DNA from: Liolophura sinensis
Taxonomy: Eukaryota > Mollusca > Polyplacophora > Chitonida > Chitonidae
Direction: 5' to 3'
NCBI RefSeq assembly: GCF_032854445.1
Contig: NC_088301.1
Location: 2,048,001-2,112,000, forward strand
Length of the DNA stretch: 64,000 bases
Below the pieces are notes generated by a model. It saw only the letters and a list, made by a program, of their open reading frames with translations. It did not search any database and was not told the origin of the DNA. Below, one piece after another: positions 23,920-37,400 of the stretch. How positions within the stretch are numbered: position 1 is the first letter of the stretch; each line of letters begins with the position of its first letter. Position numbers and translations under genes: made by a program.

Positions 23920-25845
23920 AAGAACAGGTGTAATTTCTATTTTAGAAAACATTTTATTGAACAGGACTGTCTCAAAAGTAAGTTAAGTTCTGCTTCAGTT
24001 GAGTCTGTGACAGTCATCAAGAATAACCAGGAAAATATTGTTATATCTTATAATGCTATAATGTTCATGTGAACATGTTTTCCCCTCATAACATTTTTTA
24101 TTGGGAGGCTAAAATTATGAGGTTTATCTTCACCTTTCCTTACTCTGTTTATTCATGAATTGTAAAAATGAAATCATACATATATATATATATATATATA
24201 TATAACTTTATGTATACATGTATCTGTAATGTTTCTGTTTGTTTGCGCATGTAAGTTAATACATGTACGCAATCCCATATTTGTCATCGGTTGATATGCT
24301 AAAAGCTAGAAATATTTTAGCTTTATATAAGTTATTGTCATCCTCCAGGTCATATCTCGTTTTACGAGGACTTCGTTGGCTTTGGTGATGGGTTCACTGC
24401 AGTGGAGTGTCATTTCCGTTCATCATTCAGATGTGTGGTAGGAAATTGTACCTAATGAATCATGCTATATATGTTAGCTATATTCATTTCATCATGGGAC
24501 AGAGCTGGTTCCACAATTCTCCTTGCTAGTTTTAATAGCTCACTGCATTTAAATAAAATAGAAGTGAAGAAATCAAAATTCATGTATATACCATACAATA
24601 TATTTAGCACATATTAATGTGATTGCCCTCATCACTTTCAGACTAGAGTGTACCTATTTTCCCGTAATATAGGAGCATCGGAGCTCAAGCCTTCAACAGT
24701 CATTGATTGGAGGTCTTCAGTTATGACGTACACACAGTGTTTTGTTTGTAACCTGAGTTTCTGTTCTTAATGATCTCCACACAAGTCCTAGTTTCACTCA
24801 GATGGCCTGGGCAATTGGCTTTATACTAATTATGTTAATGAGTGTGTGGAAACTTTTCGCCATACTTTTATAGTTCAGGTAATTGAGACATATTTTGCTT
24901 CTCAAATCACCTTTAATATGATAGCATTATTCTGTATTTTCTGACTGAGAATGTGTACTTAAAAACAACGGTTTGTATTACAGTGAGTGGTGGAACAACC
25001 CTTCGTGCTGATATCTCATTCCTGTCCTGTAACTGGTATTCAATCGCTCGTTGCTGAAATTGTATTTATTATGATACTGGCATCTAGATGTTTTTAATAG
25101 GAAAAGACAACTCTGTGAAATTACAACATCATTGTAAGCTTCTTGTATTGCATTTTTTTTTTTGTTTAACCATCTTCATAAGTAAAATTGCATTTGTTTG
25201 TTAGGTTAAGGGAGCGTAGTCTTTGTTTATGATTTTGTGACATATTACCCAACACTTAACTCCCTTGAATATTGTTGTATTATTATTGTGTATGACTTCG
25301 CATTTTTTCTGTGTAGTTGACATCTTTGGTCACAGCTTCATACAGACTTATGGGCATGTACTTTCCGACTGACTTCATTTGTTTATGGCATATTATAAAC
25401 ATGATGTTAAGTCAGGAAGCTATGATTGGCGTGTTAATTAACGACGGGGAAGCCAAGATAATACTTTGAGGCTGAGGGTGTTATTCCTGTAGTCATGTGA
25501 TGTGAACAGTTTTATACCGTTCATATAACTTTCTTTGTTAAAGCGTCTTGAATAGATGAAATAAAGGAACAGAACGGCGTTGTCGGGGGATTAACACAGA
25601 ATAATAATCTCTCATGGGCCTTCCACGTCCATCAACTGATAACAAACATTTGTGATTATCATCGTTATGTACCTGTATGAATGAGGTATGTTGTTCTGAG
25701 CTTATAGCAGAATGGGAAACAGAACATTTCTAAAAGAAGTCGGTATAAGCAATGTACTCTCTTGGTCTTGTTTCTACATTTTTGTGCTGGTAAAGCAACA
25801 GGGTACGTCACAATTCCTGCAGCGTAACAGCAGAAATGATTTACA
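23920..25845. other. Intergenic, nothing recognised
   Basis: AT-rich DNA with a short (TA)n at about 24178-24204. No exon-like open frame with splice sites and no clear repeat was seen. Confidence 0.5.
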
Positions 25846-25847
25846 GA

Positions 25848-26168
25848 TCTTATCGCCCTGTAGGCGGTTGCGGGACGCAAACCAGGTTATCGCCCTGTAG
25901 ACGGATGCGAGACACAAACCAGGTTATCGCCCTGTAGATGGATGTGGGACAAAAACCAGGTTATCGCCCTGTAGGCGGATACGGGACACAAACCAGGTTA
26001 TCGCCCTGTAGACTGATGCGGGAAACAGACCAGGTTATCATCCTGTAGACGGATACGGGACGCAAACCAGCTTATCACCCTGTAGACGGATGCGGGACGA
26101 AAACCAGGTTATCGCCCTGTAGACGGATACGGGACGCAAACCAGGTTATCGCCCTGTAGACGGATATG
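25848..26168. repeat. 37-bp minisatellite running into the assembly gap
   Basis: Nearly nine copies of a 37-bp unit such as ATCGCCCTGTAGACGGATGC followed by GGGACGCAAACCAGGTT. The array is cut by the N run, so its true length is unknown. Confidence 0.92.
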
Positions 26169-26368
26169 NNNNNNNNNNNNNNNNNNNNNNNNNNNNNNNN
26201 NNNNNNNNNNNNNNNNNNNNNNNNNNNNNNNNNNNNNNNNNNNNNNNNNNNNNNNNNNNNNNNNNNNNNNNNNNNNNNNNNNNNNNNNNNNNNNNNNNNN
26301 NNNNNNNNNNNNNNNNNNNNNNNNNNNNNNNNNNNNNNNNNNNNNNNNNNNNNNNNNNNNNNNNNNNN
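26169..26368. other. Assembly gap, 200 N
   Basis: Exactly 200 N, a round number that suggests a placeholder rather than a measured gap. It lies next to a minisatellite, a usual cause of assembly breaks. Confidence 0.99.
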
Positions 26369-26394
26369 TGTAGTGATTGGCACGTGTGTTCTGA

Positions 26395-27090
26395 ATCCAA
26401 GAAAGTAGCATTCTGTTCTGCAGCAGAGCAGTGGGTTATTAAACAAGTACAAGCGGATGTCTACTTCATGGAAACAGACCGCATTATAGGCAAGTGCCCA
26501 TCCCGATGGAGAGTCAGATTCGAGATCTCACTCGTTTTATGCACAAAGACGGGCTCCTAAGATTCGGTGGACGTCTCAACAGATCTAATTTGGCAGTGGA
26601 AGGAAAAAAAATCCATCATTCCAGAAAAAGATCATGTTGCGACCTTACTCATTCACCATCATCATGAACGTGTGTGTCAGCAGGGTTGACACTTGACAGA
26701 GGGAGCTGTCACAGCTGCAGATTTGTGGATTACCGGTTGCAAGTGATTATCCAGTTCACTGTGCCGCTCATGTGTGAAATGCAGACAATTGAAAATACAG
26801 AGCTGAGGAGGAGATAAAGCTATTGGCGGGCGCGTTCTGGAAGCGTCTGAAGCAACTCTTCAAACGAAGCGTAAATGTAAGGACAGTCAATCCAGTATCA
26901 AACAGGATGACGTTGCTACCTTGAAGGACAAGACTGTATCCATAAGCGAGTGGTCTGTTGGCATTAACGTCAACACTCTAACAGGAGCGGACGACAAGGT
27001 TCGGAAGGCAGTTGTTCGCGTTGTGAAAGGAGACAAGGCCGTCATTTACACTCGCCCCACTTGCCCACTCGTGCAACTGTGTAGGTAACG
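26395..27090 (+). pseudogene. BEL/Pao-type retrotransposon pol relic
   Basis: Translation in shifting frames gives the stretch before the integrase zinc finger (MESQIRDLTRFMHKDGLLRF, GGRLN), then the HHCC-type finger region with IHHHHERV and CVKCRQL. Further on (26940-27080) comes a piece like the BEL integrase C-terminus (TGADDKVRKAVVRV, YTRP). Frames change at an A8 run near 26605, and in-frame stops occur. The catalytic core expected between the finger and the C-terminal piece is missing, so this copy has an internal deletion as well as frameshifts. Its 5' part may lie in the gap. Confidence 0.7.
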
Positions 27091-28144
27091 GTCATGGGAG
27101 ACATGTTATTATACTTACATGTAATTCTCATACATTATTTGCCTGTTAATTAACGTGCCATTATCCTCTGTTACAGCTTTTTACCATGCATCAAGCATTC
27201 CTGCATACGCTCGTGAATGTGTATACACTTCTGGAAACTTCGAGGATATATAAGTACAACACAGAAATGTATTCTGGAGTTTTTGTGTTTTTCGTGATGA
27301 CGTGGGGAGTCAAGGGGTTAGCTGTTATCCACCTTGTGGAGAGGCAGTATAGCGTTTCAGAGACACCTATATTGCTGAATGGAAACTCCGTTACAATCAA
27401 CAAGTCAGATGTTCTACAAATTATTCAACACTACATTTGGCTTTGAAGCTTGCCTTAGTAAGATAAAATTATAATCACTGAACTCAACATACTCAACTGC
27501 GAACGTCTTCAATAAGCTGAAAACAAATTGGTAGACAAGGGAGTAATATGGGTTTACAGGGCTAATCGAACATGTGTGCACTGCACTCAAAAATGATACT
27601 GAAGATGAATATCGCTTGATATTATCTGGTGCTTCGTACAACAATGTTCGGAAAGTATATTTTAAGAAAGAATACTGGATCAACCTCAAGGTATTCAAAG
27701 GCTTAAAGCTATTATTTTGTGATTTAGTGAAGTCCTAAGACATCCTGTCCGATGTGTTCATAAGGTAACAAAAATACAGGATCTCACTCATGATCCATGA
27801 TATAATCCATGATGTACTCCAAAATATATTTTAAATTAGTTTCTCCTCAGTTAGTTGAATATTCAAAGCATTTCCCTTTTTGTACTTTGTTATTGATGGT
27901 ATATTATCTATACATACCATCATCGCAAATACAAGGGTATCGTTTCTGCAAGAGACAAAATTGCGCCAGTTTATATGTTTTTTTTTTTTTTTAATATGTT
28001 TCAGTTTTAAAGCCAATATGCAGTAGTATAACACAGATTAGATTGATTGAAGGGTTGATAGTTATATGACTTGTATTTCCATCGCTGAAATAAAATGTGT
28101 ACATGGGTTAATTATAATTATACATAAAGAAAAACTTAAAACTT

Positions 28145-28990
28145 AATCTGTGCAGGTCACCTAAGGCCCGGTCTACAGAGCTGTAGCAAATTGCTCTTGG
28201 CGCGGTTTCCTTCACAACATGCAGTGAAGAGATACTGGCCCCTGGTCATAATGACGTTTTGTTATTTAAGCTTTCGACATTAAGTAGTTTTCTTGAATTT
28301 ACAGCTTGGTGCCCCCCATTTAACGGTAAGCAAATCCATGGCATTTTATGTGTAGTGTGTGAATTCGTCACATGTGTGTGGATTTGAATGTGCAAAAGTT
28401 TGACGGTGTCAAGATAATGAATTTCACGAGTGAAGCGAGGTTGTTTGGAGGTGAAGGTGTTGAGTTTAACCTGCACAGAACTTGATCGTGTCATTCAAAT
28501 GACTGGAATGATACTTGCGTTTTTAATTCATTATGGTATCAGCGAGAACCGGCCCTAAAAATGTTCCCACAGTGATTCCGTCAATCCGCTTGTAGACCCT
28601 ATAGTTTTCCTGCACTGTGTGATTTTGATGTTGTATGGGCAAAAATAAGAAACTTTGTCAGTTCGTTTCTTTACGTTCGTTTGAATTATTTTCTGAACAT
28701 AAATATTGTCCAAAATAATGTCTACCGTCTTCTTTAGAGAGACATTTGTGAACATGATAAACTGATAGCCGTTTAGAAAAACTTCTTGTGAAGTATTTTG
28801 AATCTTTTCTATTTTATCGAGCGAGTCCTTTAAGAAGAACTCTTGGAGTGGTCGGGAGACCTACTCACCAGCATTATAATATCCTGTTCGTTTTGTATGA
28901 ATTTGGATCTGAACTTCGGGACTCCGTCAGTCTTTATATGTTCTTTGTGAAGTCCGGGGGCTCGGCCAGGTTGGGCTACGTCAATTTTTA
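28145..28990 (-). pseudogene. Penelope-like element reverse-transcriptase relic
   Basis: Minus-strand pieces resemble Penelope-like RT in order: MFTNVSLKKTVDIILDNIY (28700-28755), which corresponds to the LFTNVP segment of these RTs, and downstream LNTFTSKQPRFTREIH…LHIQIHT (28360-28470), which resembles the usual LN+F…FT…E….FLD region. Frames shift between the pieces and the YVDD region is not recognisable. There is no intact protein. The class is inferred from motif order, by memory of the family. Confidence 0.5.
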
Positions 28991-29917
28991 GTATTCGATT
29001 CTGTCAATTTAGTATGCTGAATTCGTCATCGATTATCTTACTTCTGTTCTTCAAAGTGATTTAGCATTATTCAGTTTTATTATTATAGCGAGTTTTATTA
29101 TTTATTGACTTTGCTCTTACCATTGCGTGAAAATTAATCCAATGATGAACTAAGTACTAACAGCTACACTACATTTATTGACCATCATTAGGGTCACATA
29201 AATATCGAAAGCAGCTAATTATGTTTCTAAATGCAAACAAATCCTTAATCATAGACTAAAATCTTGACGCGGTTGTGTTTGTTTAGTTAGTTTTATCACT
29301 TCCCCACATCGATCAATGGGCCAAGATTAAACTATTCTCTTTTGTGACCATCATCTAAAACTGTATTTTTACAGCTTTGTCCATAATATGCGTTTCTATT
29401 TTAATATAACAACATTGCCTGTCGGGTGTATTTGTCTCGTTGTATTTTTATTGTTACCCAAAACCGATTTCAAGATTTTCTTTCTTCTTTCTCACAGGCT
29501 GGGCTAGGTATGCACCAAAGCTTATTGGCTGCGGAATGTTTGGGGCTGAGCTACAGCGCTAAACGTTAACATTGTCTCTTATGGAAAATTAATAGGCGTT
29601 TGAGGCCATACGGGTCGACGACGCCTCATATGACCACTTCCGCAGTCAGACGTTCATTGAAGACCAGGTGTCTTCTACCAATGTTCGGTGGATACCTGCG
29701 CGTCACATGTGATAATGTTCGTCAGAAGCTTGCCAAAAGCACGCTGGTTCCCTCTACCAATAAATCTTAACACCATCGCATGAAAATACCGCGATCAACA
29801 TTAATCAAATCAATGTACAAATTATAGGCCTTGCCGGAGGGTTCAGCCAGCTGATGAACGTCCCTTTCTACAAGGCCTCTACGTCTCGCTCACTCACAAC
29901 AAATCGCTTAGTGGGGA

Positions 29918-30075
29918 TGTCTGCTAGCAACGTGCAGATGGTCGTGGGTTGCCCCCTGAGCGCTACGCGGTTTTCTCCCACCAGAATGCTGACAGCCGTC
30001 GTCCGTCGTGTAAGTGAAATATTCTTGACTGGGACGTAAAACACCAGTTAAATAAATAAATAAATAAATAAATTA
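29918..30075 (+). repeat. 5'-truncated tRNA-derived SINE
   Basis: Only the 3' half is present: GCAGATGGTCGTGGGTTGCC, CTCCCACCAGAATGCTGACA, GTGTAAGTGAAATATTCTTG, ending in a clean (AAAT)n run. It carries a small internal duplication GTCGTCCGTCGTG. Confidence 0.85.
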
Positions 30076-30469
30076 GTGACGCCCTCCTTAATATCGACAG
30101 GAGATTCCAGATTTCAGGATCAATTCTGGTCAAAATATATTTGCCAATATGCCGTTCGTCTCAATTACATACAATTATGCACAAAAACCTTCGACGGTAC
30201 AGAGCATGAGTAATCGTGTCGATTTTCTTAAAACGAAAAACAAGAAATCCTCAAAATATTTCTTTTGTGTCTGTCATTTAAACAAACATCATCGTGTAGT
30301 TATTGATCTCACCTGGAATTAAGATAAACGGAGGGTATGAACCTCCGCTGTTAGAACCATAGTGTTATACTCGTTATTGTTATAGCCTTGGCTGCGTCAC
30401 CACATAGTCTGGGCAGCGCACGGCAAGTCTTGTCAGCAGTATTTGACCGTAATACAACGTCACCTCTCA

Positions 30470-30505
30470 CGCCAGCTTCTCACAGTTAGTGACAAGAAGC
30501 TGGCG
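30470..30505. other. Perfect 11-bp hairpin
   Basis: CGCCAGCTTCT (30470-30480) and AGAAGCTGGCG (30495-30505) form a perfect inverted repeat around a 14-nt loop. No function is evident. Confidence 0.6.
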
Positions 30506-30689
30506 AATGGGCTTTTTTAGGTGGAAATATACTATTAAGCAACTACAGGGTCTGCAGTGTGAGAGCGATAACAGATAGTCCATGATGGGGAACGGGATAT
30601 CCGGAACTGGCAGTTCAAGGGAATTGATGTTCAATGATATCTCATCCTCCCCAGTGCACATTATATATTTCATTGTACCGAAGGTAAGG

Positions 30690-32240
30690 GTGCAGTTGGT
30701 ACTTTAAATTGCTGCATTTGTACATCGTCCCGTTATTTACATTAAAAACAGCAGACGGCAGAGAGCGCCCAGAAGGAGTTAACTATAATAGAATAAATGT
30801 ATATGATATACGCGTTGGAAATTAGCACGAGATCGTTCACTATTGCCTTGTAGACATGGTATATACGTACAAATGTACGTATTCATAAGAAGAAACAATT
30901 CGGTCATGTGGCGGTGGATTTGTCATTCCATAGGTAAGACAAAGCAAACATTTTCTCCCCGCGGTGCTATTTACAGTTACTTTTCATATTGATGAGATTG
31001 GTCCTCACAGTGCTAAACTGTTTTAAAGTGCTCTCAGTTACAATAGTAACATTCAAATGATGTCATGGAAGAAAGCTAACAGTCAGAAGGATTTACGATA
31101 ATATCTCAATTTAACCCGTATGGCTGAAGAATCATCAAAAACAAAATGTTCGACAGTTTCCGTAACGTTTGCCTGGTGTGATGATATTCCTTTTGTGACG
31201 TTGAATTTGGCAGATATGACGTCAAGAACGTTTAAATAAACAGCATCAGTTGTGGCTAAATGTCAGCAGTGGATGACCACCATGCTATGCAAAAGTGGAA
31301 ATAACAGAAAACTTTAGTTGCCAATATTATCTTTCAAAACATACAATAGCGGTGTAAATACAAAGTGCAAGTTTTTGTTACGATCTAATTAATGGAATTC
31401 AAACCATCTCTATCAGCAGTATTTAACGTTGGTTTTAACACAGATGTTTTTAGATATCGTGCAGTTCTATAAACATTGTAGCATAAGCATTAGTCTGTTT
31501 CTGGAACGTAATTGTTGATGTAGAGCTACGGCTAGAAAGATTTGGCCAAAATCAGAAGACATGCTCCACAGAACGCGCATGCGCGAGATTTCAGGAAGCA
31601 GGGAGTGGTGTATGCAAATGACCATGCTTTCTTGGTAGTATAGTCTTGTCGCTCAACGCTACCTTATTTTGCAGTCAACACAAACTTTCACAGTCAAAAA
31701 TTTGATTGGCTGATAGCTGGTGTCATTGTCCTAAAACATAAAAAAGATTTGGGAGAGTTACATTTCCGTGGTTATTTACTGGGGAAGATTCTGTCCGTAG
31801 CCCATACCTGTGAGGTCTCATGTTCAAGCGCTAGACTGAAACAACGGACTGATCCTCAGAATATAAATATTGTGGTGCTGCACTGCAGCCAGACGAAAAT
31901 ACCGTGCCACAGTACGGTAATATGCGGCTGTGAGGAAACTGTGTGGCTAACGTCCGTGCGGCACAGAGCAACTTTTGCTGCCTGAAAGTATTTTGCTATT
32001 ATGAAACTTAGACATGTGAACGTTGAATCTGCATTATGAACAGGAAATTGCAACACATAAGTGGGCAGCTGCCTAATGGTATTGGCCGCGTTTTTGACTT
32101 TACTGAACAGTACTACCCGCTTCGGAACTGTCCCGGAATGTGTGGTCGCGGCTTTGCTGTAAATATTTTGGAAAGTAAACTCTACATCAGAAATCAATAT
32201 ATTTCTTTTATTTGATAGACGCTTTATGCGGTGCTCTAGA
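30690..32240. other. Intergenic, nothing recognised
   Basis: Low-complexity AT-rich DNA without a convincing exon, RNA gene or repeat. Confidence 0.45.
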
Positions 32241-32245
32241 AAATG

Positions 32246-32373
32246 TAATTTATATGGCTGCGGCCAGCATTATGGTGGGAGGAAACCGGGCAGAGCCCCG
32301 GGGAAACCCACGACAACCCGTAGTTAGCTGCCATACTTTCCCACGTACGGCCGGTCGCTGAGGAAGCCAGCAT
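32246..32373 (-). repeat. Truncated tRNA-derived SINE
   Basis: Minus-strand body (CTCATGCTGGCTTCCTC, ACCGGCCGTACGTGGGAAAG, TTTCCTCCCACCATAATGCT, GGCCGC). The tail and most of the head are lost. Confidence 0.8.
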
Positions 32374-32499
32374 GAGGAAATCGCTACACATGTACGAACA
32401 GAATATCAACGCATTCCATGATGTGTCGAAATGACTAACGAACAACGTGACTGACATGAACTTTACGGTTTTATTTCAAGCCTATCAATGCTGGACATC

Positions 32500-32727
32500 G
32501 TCAGATTCTCGACGGTATGACACAAACCAGCCTGAAATCAAAACAATTGCATTATGAAACAAAGCCAGCTATTATAGATTTCACGTTATGTTTTCATGAT
32601 TTGCAGTCTATTGTCAGATTTTCGACGGTATGACACAAACCAGCCTGAAATCAAAACAATTGCATTATGAAACAAAACCAGCTACTATAGATTTCACGTG
32701 ATGTTTTCATGCTTTGCAGTCTATAAT
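32500..32727. repeat. 113-bp unit, tandemly doubled
   Basis: Two direct copies starting at 32501 and 32614 (TCAGATTCTCGACGGTATGA…CAGCCTGAAATCAAAACAAT…ATAGATTTCACGTTATGTTT), about 95% identical. No coding content. Confidence 0.9.
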
Positions 32728-33359
32728 ACTATAGAACTCGAGAAAGGTATGTGTTTCCTAAATGACTAAATGACTGTAAATGCTAAAAGTTGACACGAAA
32801 TCTATCTCTGGAGATTGAAAAAACTTAAATGACATTAAGAAATCATCATCACTGAGTTTACTTTGACTGTGAAAAGCTTACAATGTTCTTTCATAACACT
32901 TCTATGTGAATGGGGGGGGGGGGGGGGCTCCGTGACGGAGGCGGTTGACCTGTCAGCGCTATTCCAGAGACCCGTGAGCGTCTCACGGAGGCAATCACCA
33001 GGCTTAAAGAGATTAACATTATAAATAAGAAAAAGCGCTCTAACTTCACTGCCTTTGAAAGAATATAAACCTCCAACATATGGAAGTGTAGAGCTTGGGT
33101 TGTTACGTGTCACTGGCTAAAGGCAATTTGGTATCGAATATGACTCACTTAGAGTCAAATGAATATAGGTGACTTGCTTAAAGATACAGACACATTGAAA
33201 TAGACACACAAATAGTACATCGAACAGAGTCTTGACCAGTCAGTGTAAGCGATGTATCATCATCATGTGGGGAAACTAACGATTCCTTAGAAGAACCAAG
33301 AATTTCAATTCCATTTATGGTAAGATAAGTCGTAAGGACTTAGCCACTGGAAACTATTT

Positions 33360-33785
33360 AGTAGTATGCACATTACATTTCACAGCACCTCTGCCATCAT
33401 GATATAAAATTTCAATTTCCTTTTATACCAGCTTGTACCGAAACCATAAATGCGTAACTCTTTGTGCAGGTACTCATGCGAAACGTTAACAAATGCCTCT
33501 TCTTGATCGAGCTTTAGGAGATAGCTTTCAACATTATCTTTTTCCACATACCACATGGTATCTCTCAAACTACAAATGGTATCAGCCATGTCCTCTTCCC
33601 GGAAAACAACATGCCTGACTTTCGTCAGTAATAGAGAGAATAACCATTTTTAGTTTGGAAGACTTATGGGCCTCCAGTTTGCTAGCAAATCTTTATCCCT
33701 CCGTCGCTTATATACATCACCACTCTGCCTTGTGCAGGAGAGCTTCAAGTTATCGAGGTATGCATGTTACCACCTGACCAATGTG
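33360..33785 (-). pseudogene. LINE reverse-transcriptase fragment
   Basis: On the minus strand an opening motif of LINE RT (KDLLANWRPISL, 33660-33700) is followed, after a frame change, by MADTICSLRD and LKLDQEEAFVNVSHEYLHKE (33480-33600). The latter corresponds to RT motif A (LDQEKAFDRVSH in relatives), whose first Asp is kept. The fragment ends soon after. No RT motif C or endonuclease is joined to it. Confidence 0.72.
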
Positions 33786-34471
33786 GATAAACCTGTTAGA
33801 AGCCATGACATATTATGGTGAATGTAGAGTTTCTATGAACTTCCAAATTATTTCGTTTTTAAATTTAATAAAAGTGTGATTGCCTCAACCAACACGATAC
33901 TTCTTTAGAGCTTACTACCCTCTAAATGGAGACTAGAAAGATGAAAATGATTTTTGTTCACCTAATCATATTTTTATTATAAATGAAATTCCCGCAAGAA
34001 AATGCCTTCAAATAACCAGATCTGCCTTTGACCCCTACTTTTGTCTTTTGATAAGACAAAAAGTATAAATGGCATCACTCAGTCTTTCACACATATAATC
34101 TTCAGTAATCTATTGTTCATGTACGTCATATTCAAGTAAGTTTTACTTGTTTTTCTGCATGGAAAAAAATACACCTCACTGCTGCAACGATTTCCTATGT
34201 GGACGTTTAGGATTTTCCTAGTGGACGTTTTAGGTTCTACTGAAAATTGAGACAGCTTAAATGAAACCACCGCTACTAGTCAGCAATCAATTTTTAGAAC
34301 CAGTATTTTATAAAATAATATATTGCATGTATCTTCAAAAATATTGACTATCTAACACCTTTCATACCACAATGACGCTGACTAACAACATGTATATAAA
34401 ACAGAAATAAAATGTAAACTTTTTGTTTGAAAGACTAACTCGTATGAAAGCTAATGAGTGCAACTTACAGA

Positions 34472-37400
34472 TCAATGGCCAAAACAATCCTCCTTAATGT
34501 CCTCAACCAATTCGTGTATCTCATCATAAATACACTCCAATCGTCTCAGAGTCCGTTTTCCGGCGCATTCATCAGTCTGTAAGACATCAATCCTCATTGA
34601 CACACAGCAAATATTACAGCAATACCTTAACACGCCTAAATCTAGACGAATGAAGGCAGTGACAGTCTGATATACGTGCGATATACGATAATACGTTCTC
34701 CTCTGACTAAAACGGGTGGCATATCCACTGAACGCTCTACATATCTCATATCATGGCAACCATTTACTTATCTTTGGACAGTAATATGTTTTAAACTTAA
34801 TTTATTCTGCAAGCAAGATCTCAAGTGGGTCTTTACAGTCACCAACATTCAGCTCCATACAGCCAATGGTTTCCGTGCAGGCCATGCTGTCATTGGTAAA
34901 AATGATAAAAGGTGAAACTGAAAATAACAAGTTCTTAAATTTTACAGGCAAAACTAATAGGCGAAGCGCTATGCCTCTATGGAACAAAACTAAAGAGTAG
35001 TTGTTATCTCCTCGCCGGAGTTTACGCTATTTGTGTATTTCCGGATAACCCGGTGAACATGTTGAGTTCATGATTACGACAAAGAATTAAACATGTGGTA
35101 CGAATGAAAACTGAAAGTACCAGGCAGTGTGTGCCATTCGTCTAGTGCTAAAAACCAGTGAATAGAAAGAATACACCGATGCCGGTGCTATTGTAATGCC
35201 CATTTCATTCAATGTTGATAGTCTAAATGGCGACCAAAAGGATACATTGTTGCAAAGGGACCTACAATGGTAAGGTGGAGAATCGGCCCAGTGCGAGAAA
35301 CTGTGCAACTCAAGAGGCGAAACTGACTATAGCTGTGAGTGAAAGCTACTGACACACTCGTAAGGCTACTTCTTTTTTTCATTTCTGCTTTACTTTTCTG
35401 TCCCTGTTATACGACAAGCCACTTGTAAAAGCTCCAAGCATGCACTGAAGCGATGTATATGTTATAAAATTGAAAAATTGTAGCCGGCTTCAGTCACACT
35501 GAAATGTCTTTTCTTTTGCATTAGATACTATAGAAATGTGAAAATTCTTGAGCACACAGTTATGCACCAGTCAGTTAAATAAATATATAACAAATATAAC
35601 TTTCAGCTTTATACTTCCGCTACGCATAACATGCTAATGTTAATGGTAGCTAGAGTACCACAACTGCTCTCATCCAGAATTCACGCAAGATTTAGTTCTC
35701 AAATGTTACCTAATTCCATAGCTTAACCATTCTAATTCATGATAACATTGATTTAATGCAAGACGAATTTTATCTTTGCTCATACAAAAGTATGTTTCCA
35801 AAGAATAGCCACAGAAGTTTCGAACTCTTCTTCGATGTGCAACCTATTCTCGAAAGCAACTTTGTTAGTTCACTTTACTATGGAATATGCCTGGAGACTA
35901 TCGCATAAATATGGATTTTAAACTTAGACAAAGTAAAATGAAGCTTGACAGCACGTAGAAATACACACGTGAACGTTTCAGTAAAGATGTATTTCTGGCT
36001 AACTTTGATCTTCAGACTGTAAATTAAAACAATGCGATGTATGAACGAAAAATTAGCGTTTTTGATCGAGAGTGCATTTTTGGCTGGTTATTACTAAGTA
36101 ACCATTTCTTTTATGGCCATATAACTTTTATGGCTGCTTCGACCAAGATTTATACTTCTGATTTGGAAATTTACGGAATTATGTTGGGACTGTTAAATTT
36201 GTACTTTCTTATCGTACCTCTCTGGGGCCGATTCTCCGCCTTAACGTACCAGGTCATTCGTTTGTTGTAACCTGCTCCACTGTAGGGAAAATCTCATATT
36301 AAGTGAATGGAAGGGGCCGGTGTCTCCTCATTTAACGAAAGACTTTTACCCAACAGAATTTCCATGATTCAAAAATCTTTGGTAAAAAACTATTTATGGA
36401 AGGTCGAATGCATTTACAATGCCCATTTTACAAGGAGAATGTGAAATGACGGATATTCGGAAATAAACTGAAGGTGATGCCTTTTACAGTATTGGAGCAT
36501 TCACCATTTGACTTTGTGAAGAAACTACGCGCAAAACGGTCTTTTGTCCAGGAGTTTACACACACGAAAAAGTCTGCAATTTCAGCGTTTTGTTTTCTTC
36601 ACTTCGGTAACACCTTAAAACATCTGGTATAAACTGATGCATATTTGAATTCAGTGTATATAGTTACATCAGATAAGGTGAAGTTTACATCATTGTAAGA
36701 TAAAGTTAGCGAGAAAATGAAAGAAAACTAAAAAAACTCAGCTAAGTGAGTTAAAATGGTTTGGGGGGAAAGCCGCATACAACTTGCTATATTCAGTGAC
36801 ATATTACATCAACATTAGCAGCGATAATGCCTAGCTAGCTTGGTGGCAATGGCAGCGGTCTAACTAGGTAACCCGATTTTAATATTTTAATATTCTTTAT
36901 TTCACATGAATGTTTTTACTCTATCTTAAAATACATAAATTCAGGCACTAAAGCTGAATTAATTAATAAAGTAGTATTCCAGAAATTTCTATAAATCTAC
37001 ACCGCTTATCAGCAAAGTAAATAGAAACAATCGTCAATTCCTAGCCACTCACCTATAGACGCCATTTTGCCATGTTATAGCTATCTCAAGCGACGTCACA
37101 AAACCTATAAGCCCTCCCGTACCATCGGTATTAAACGATGTGACAATGAGAAAATACAAACAAATACAGCTGATTCCCAACCACATTAGCTGTGTATTAG
37201 CTGTGTTACGTGTTTCTTTCAGTTTGTTGGGCGATCAGGGCGATGTTCATGGATACAAAGATTGTTTTTTAGTGGCCCTTCTTGTCCTCCTTCTGCATAG
37301 GTGTAAGCATTTGGCCTAGCTGGCTGTACCGACTGCAGGGAATTTACCGAACATAGATGGATCTTTTGATTTATAACAGACACTTTCATTCAGATTTTGG

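Noticed and set aside
30467-30673. Minus-strand frame beginning MKYIMCTGEDEIS
   Set aside because: Fairly protein-like, but runs through the 30470-30505 hairpin and has no donor or partner exon.
36037-36270. + strand frame with a hydrophobic stretch (77 codons)
   Set aside because: AT-rich hydrophobic codons arise easily by chance; no splice or promoter support.
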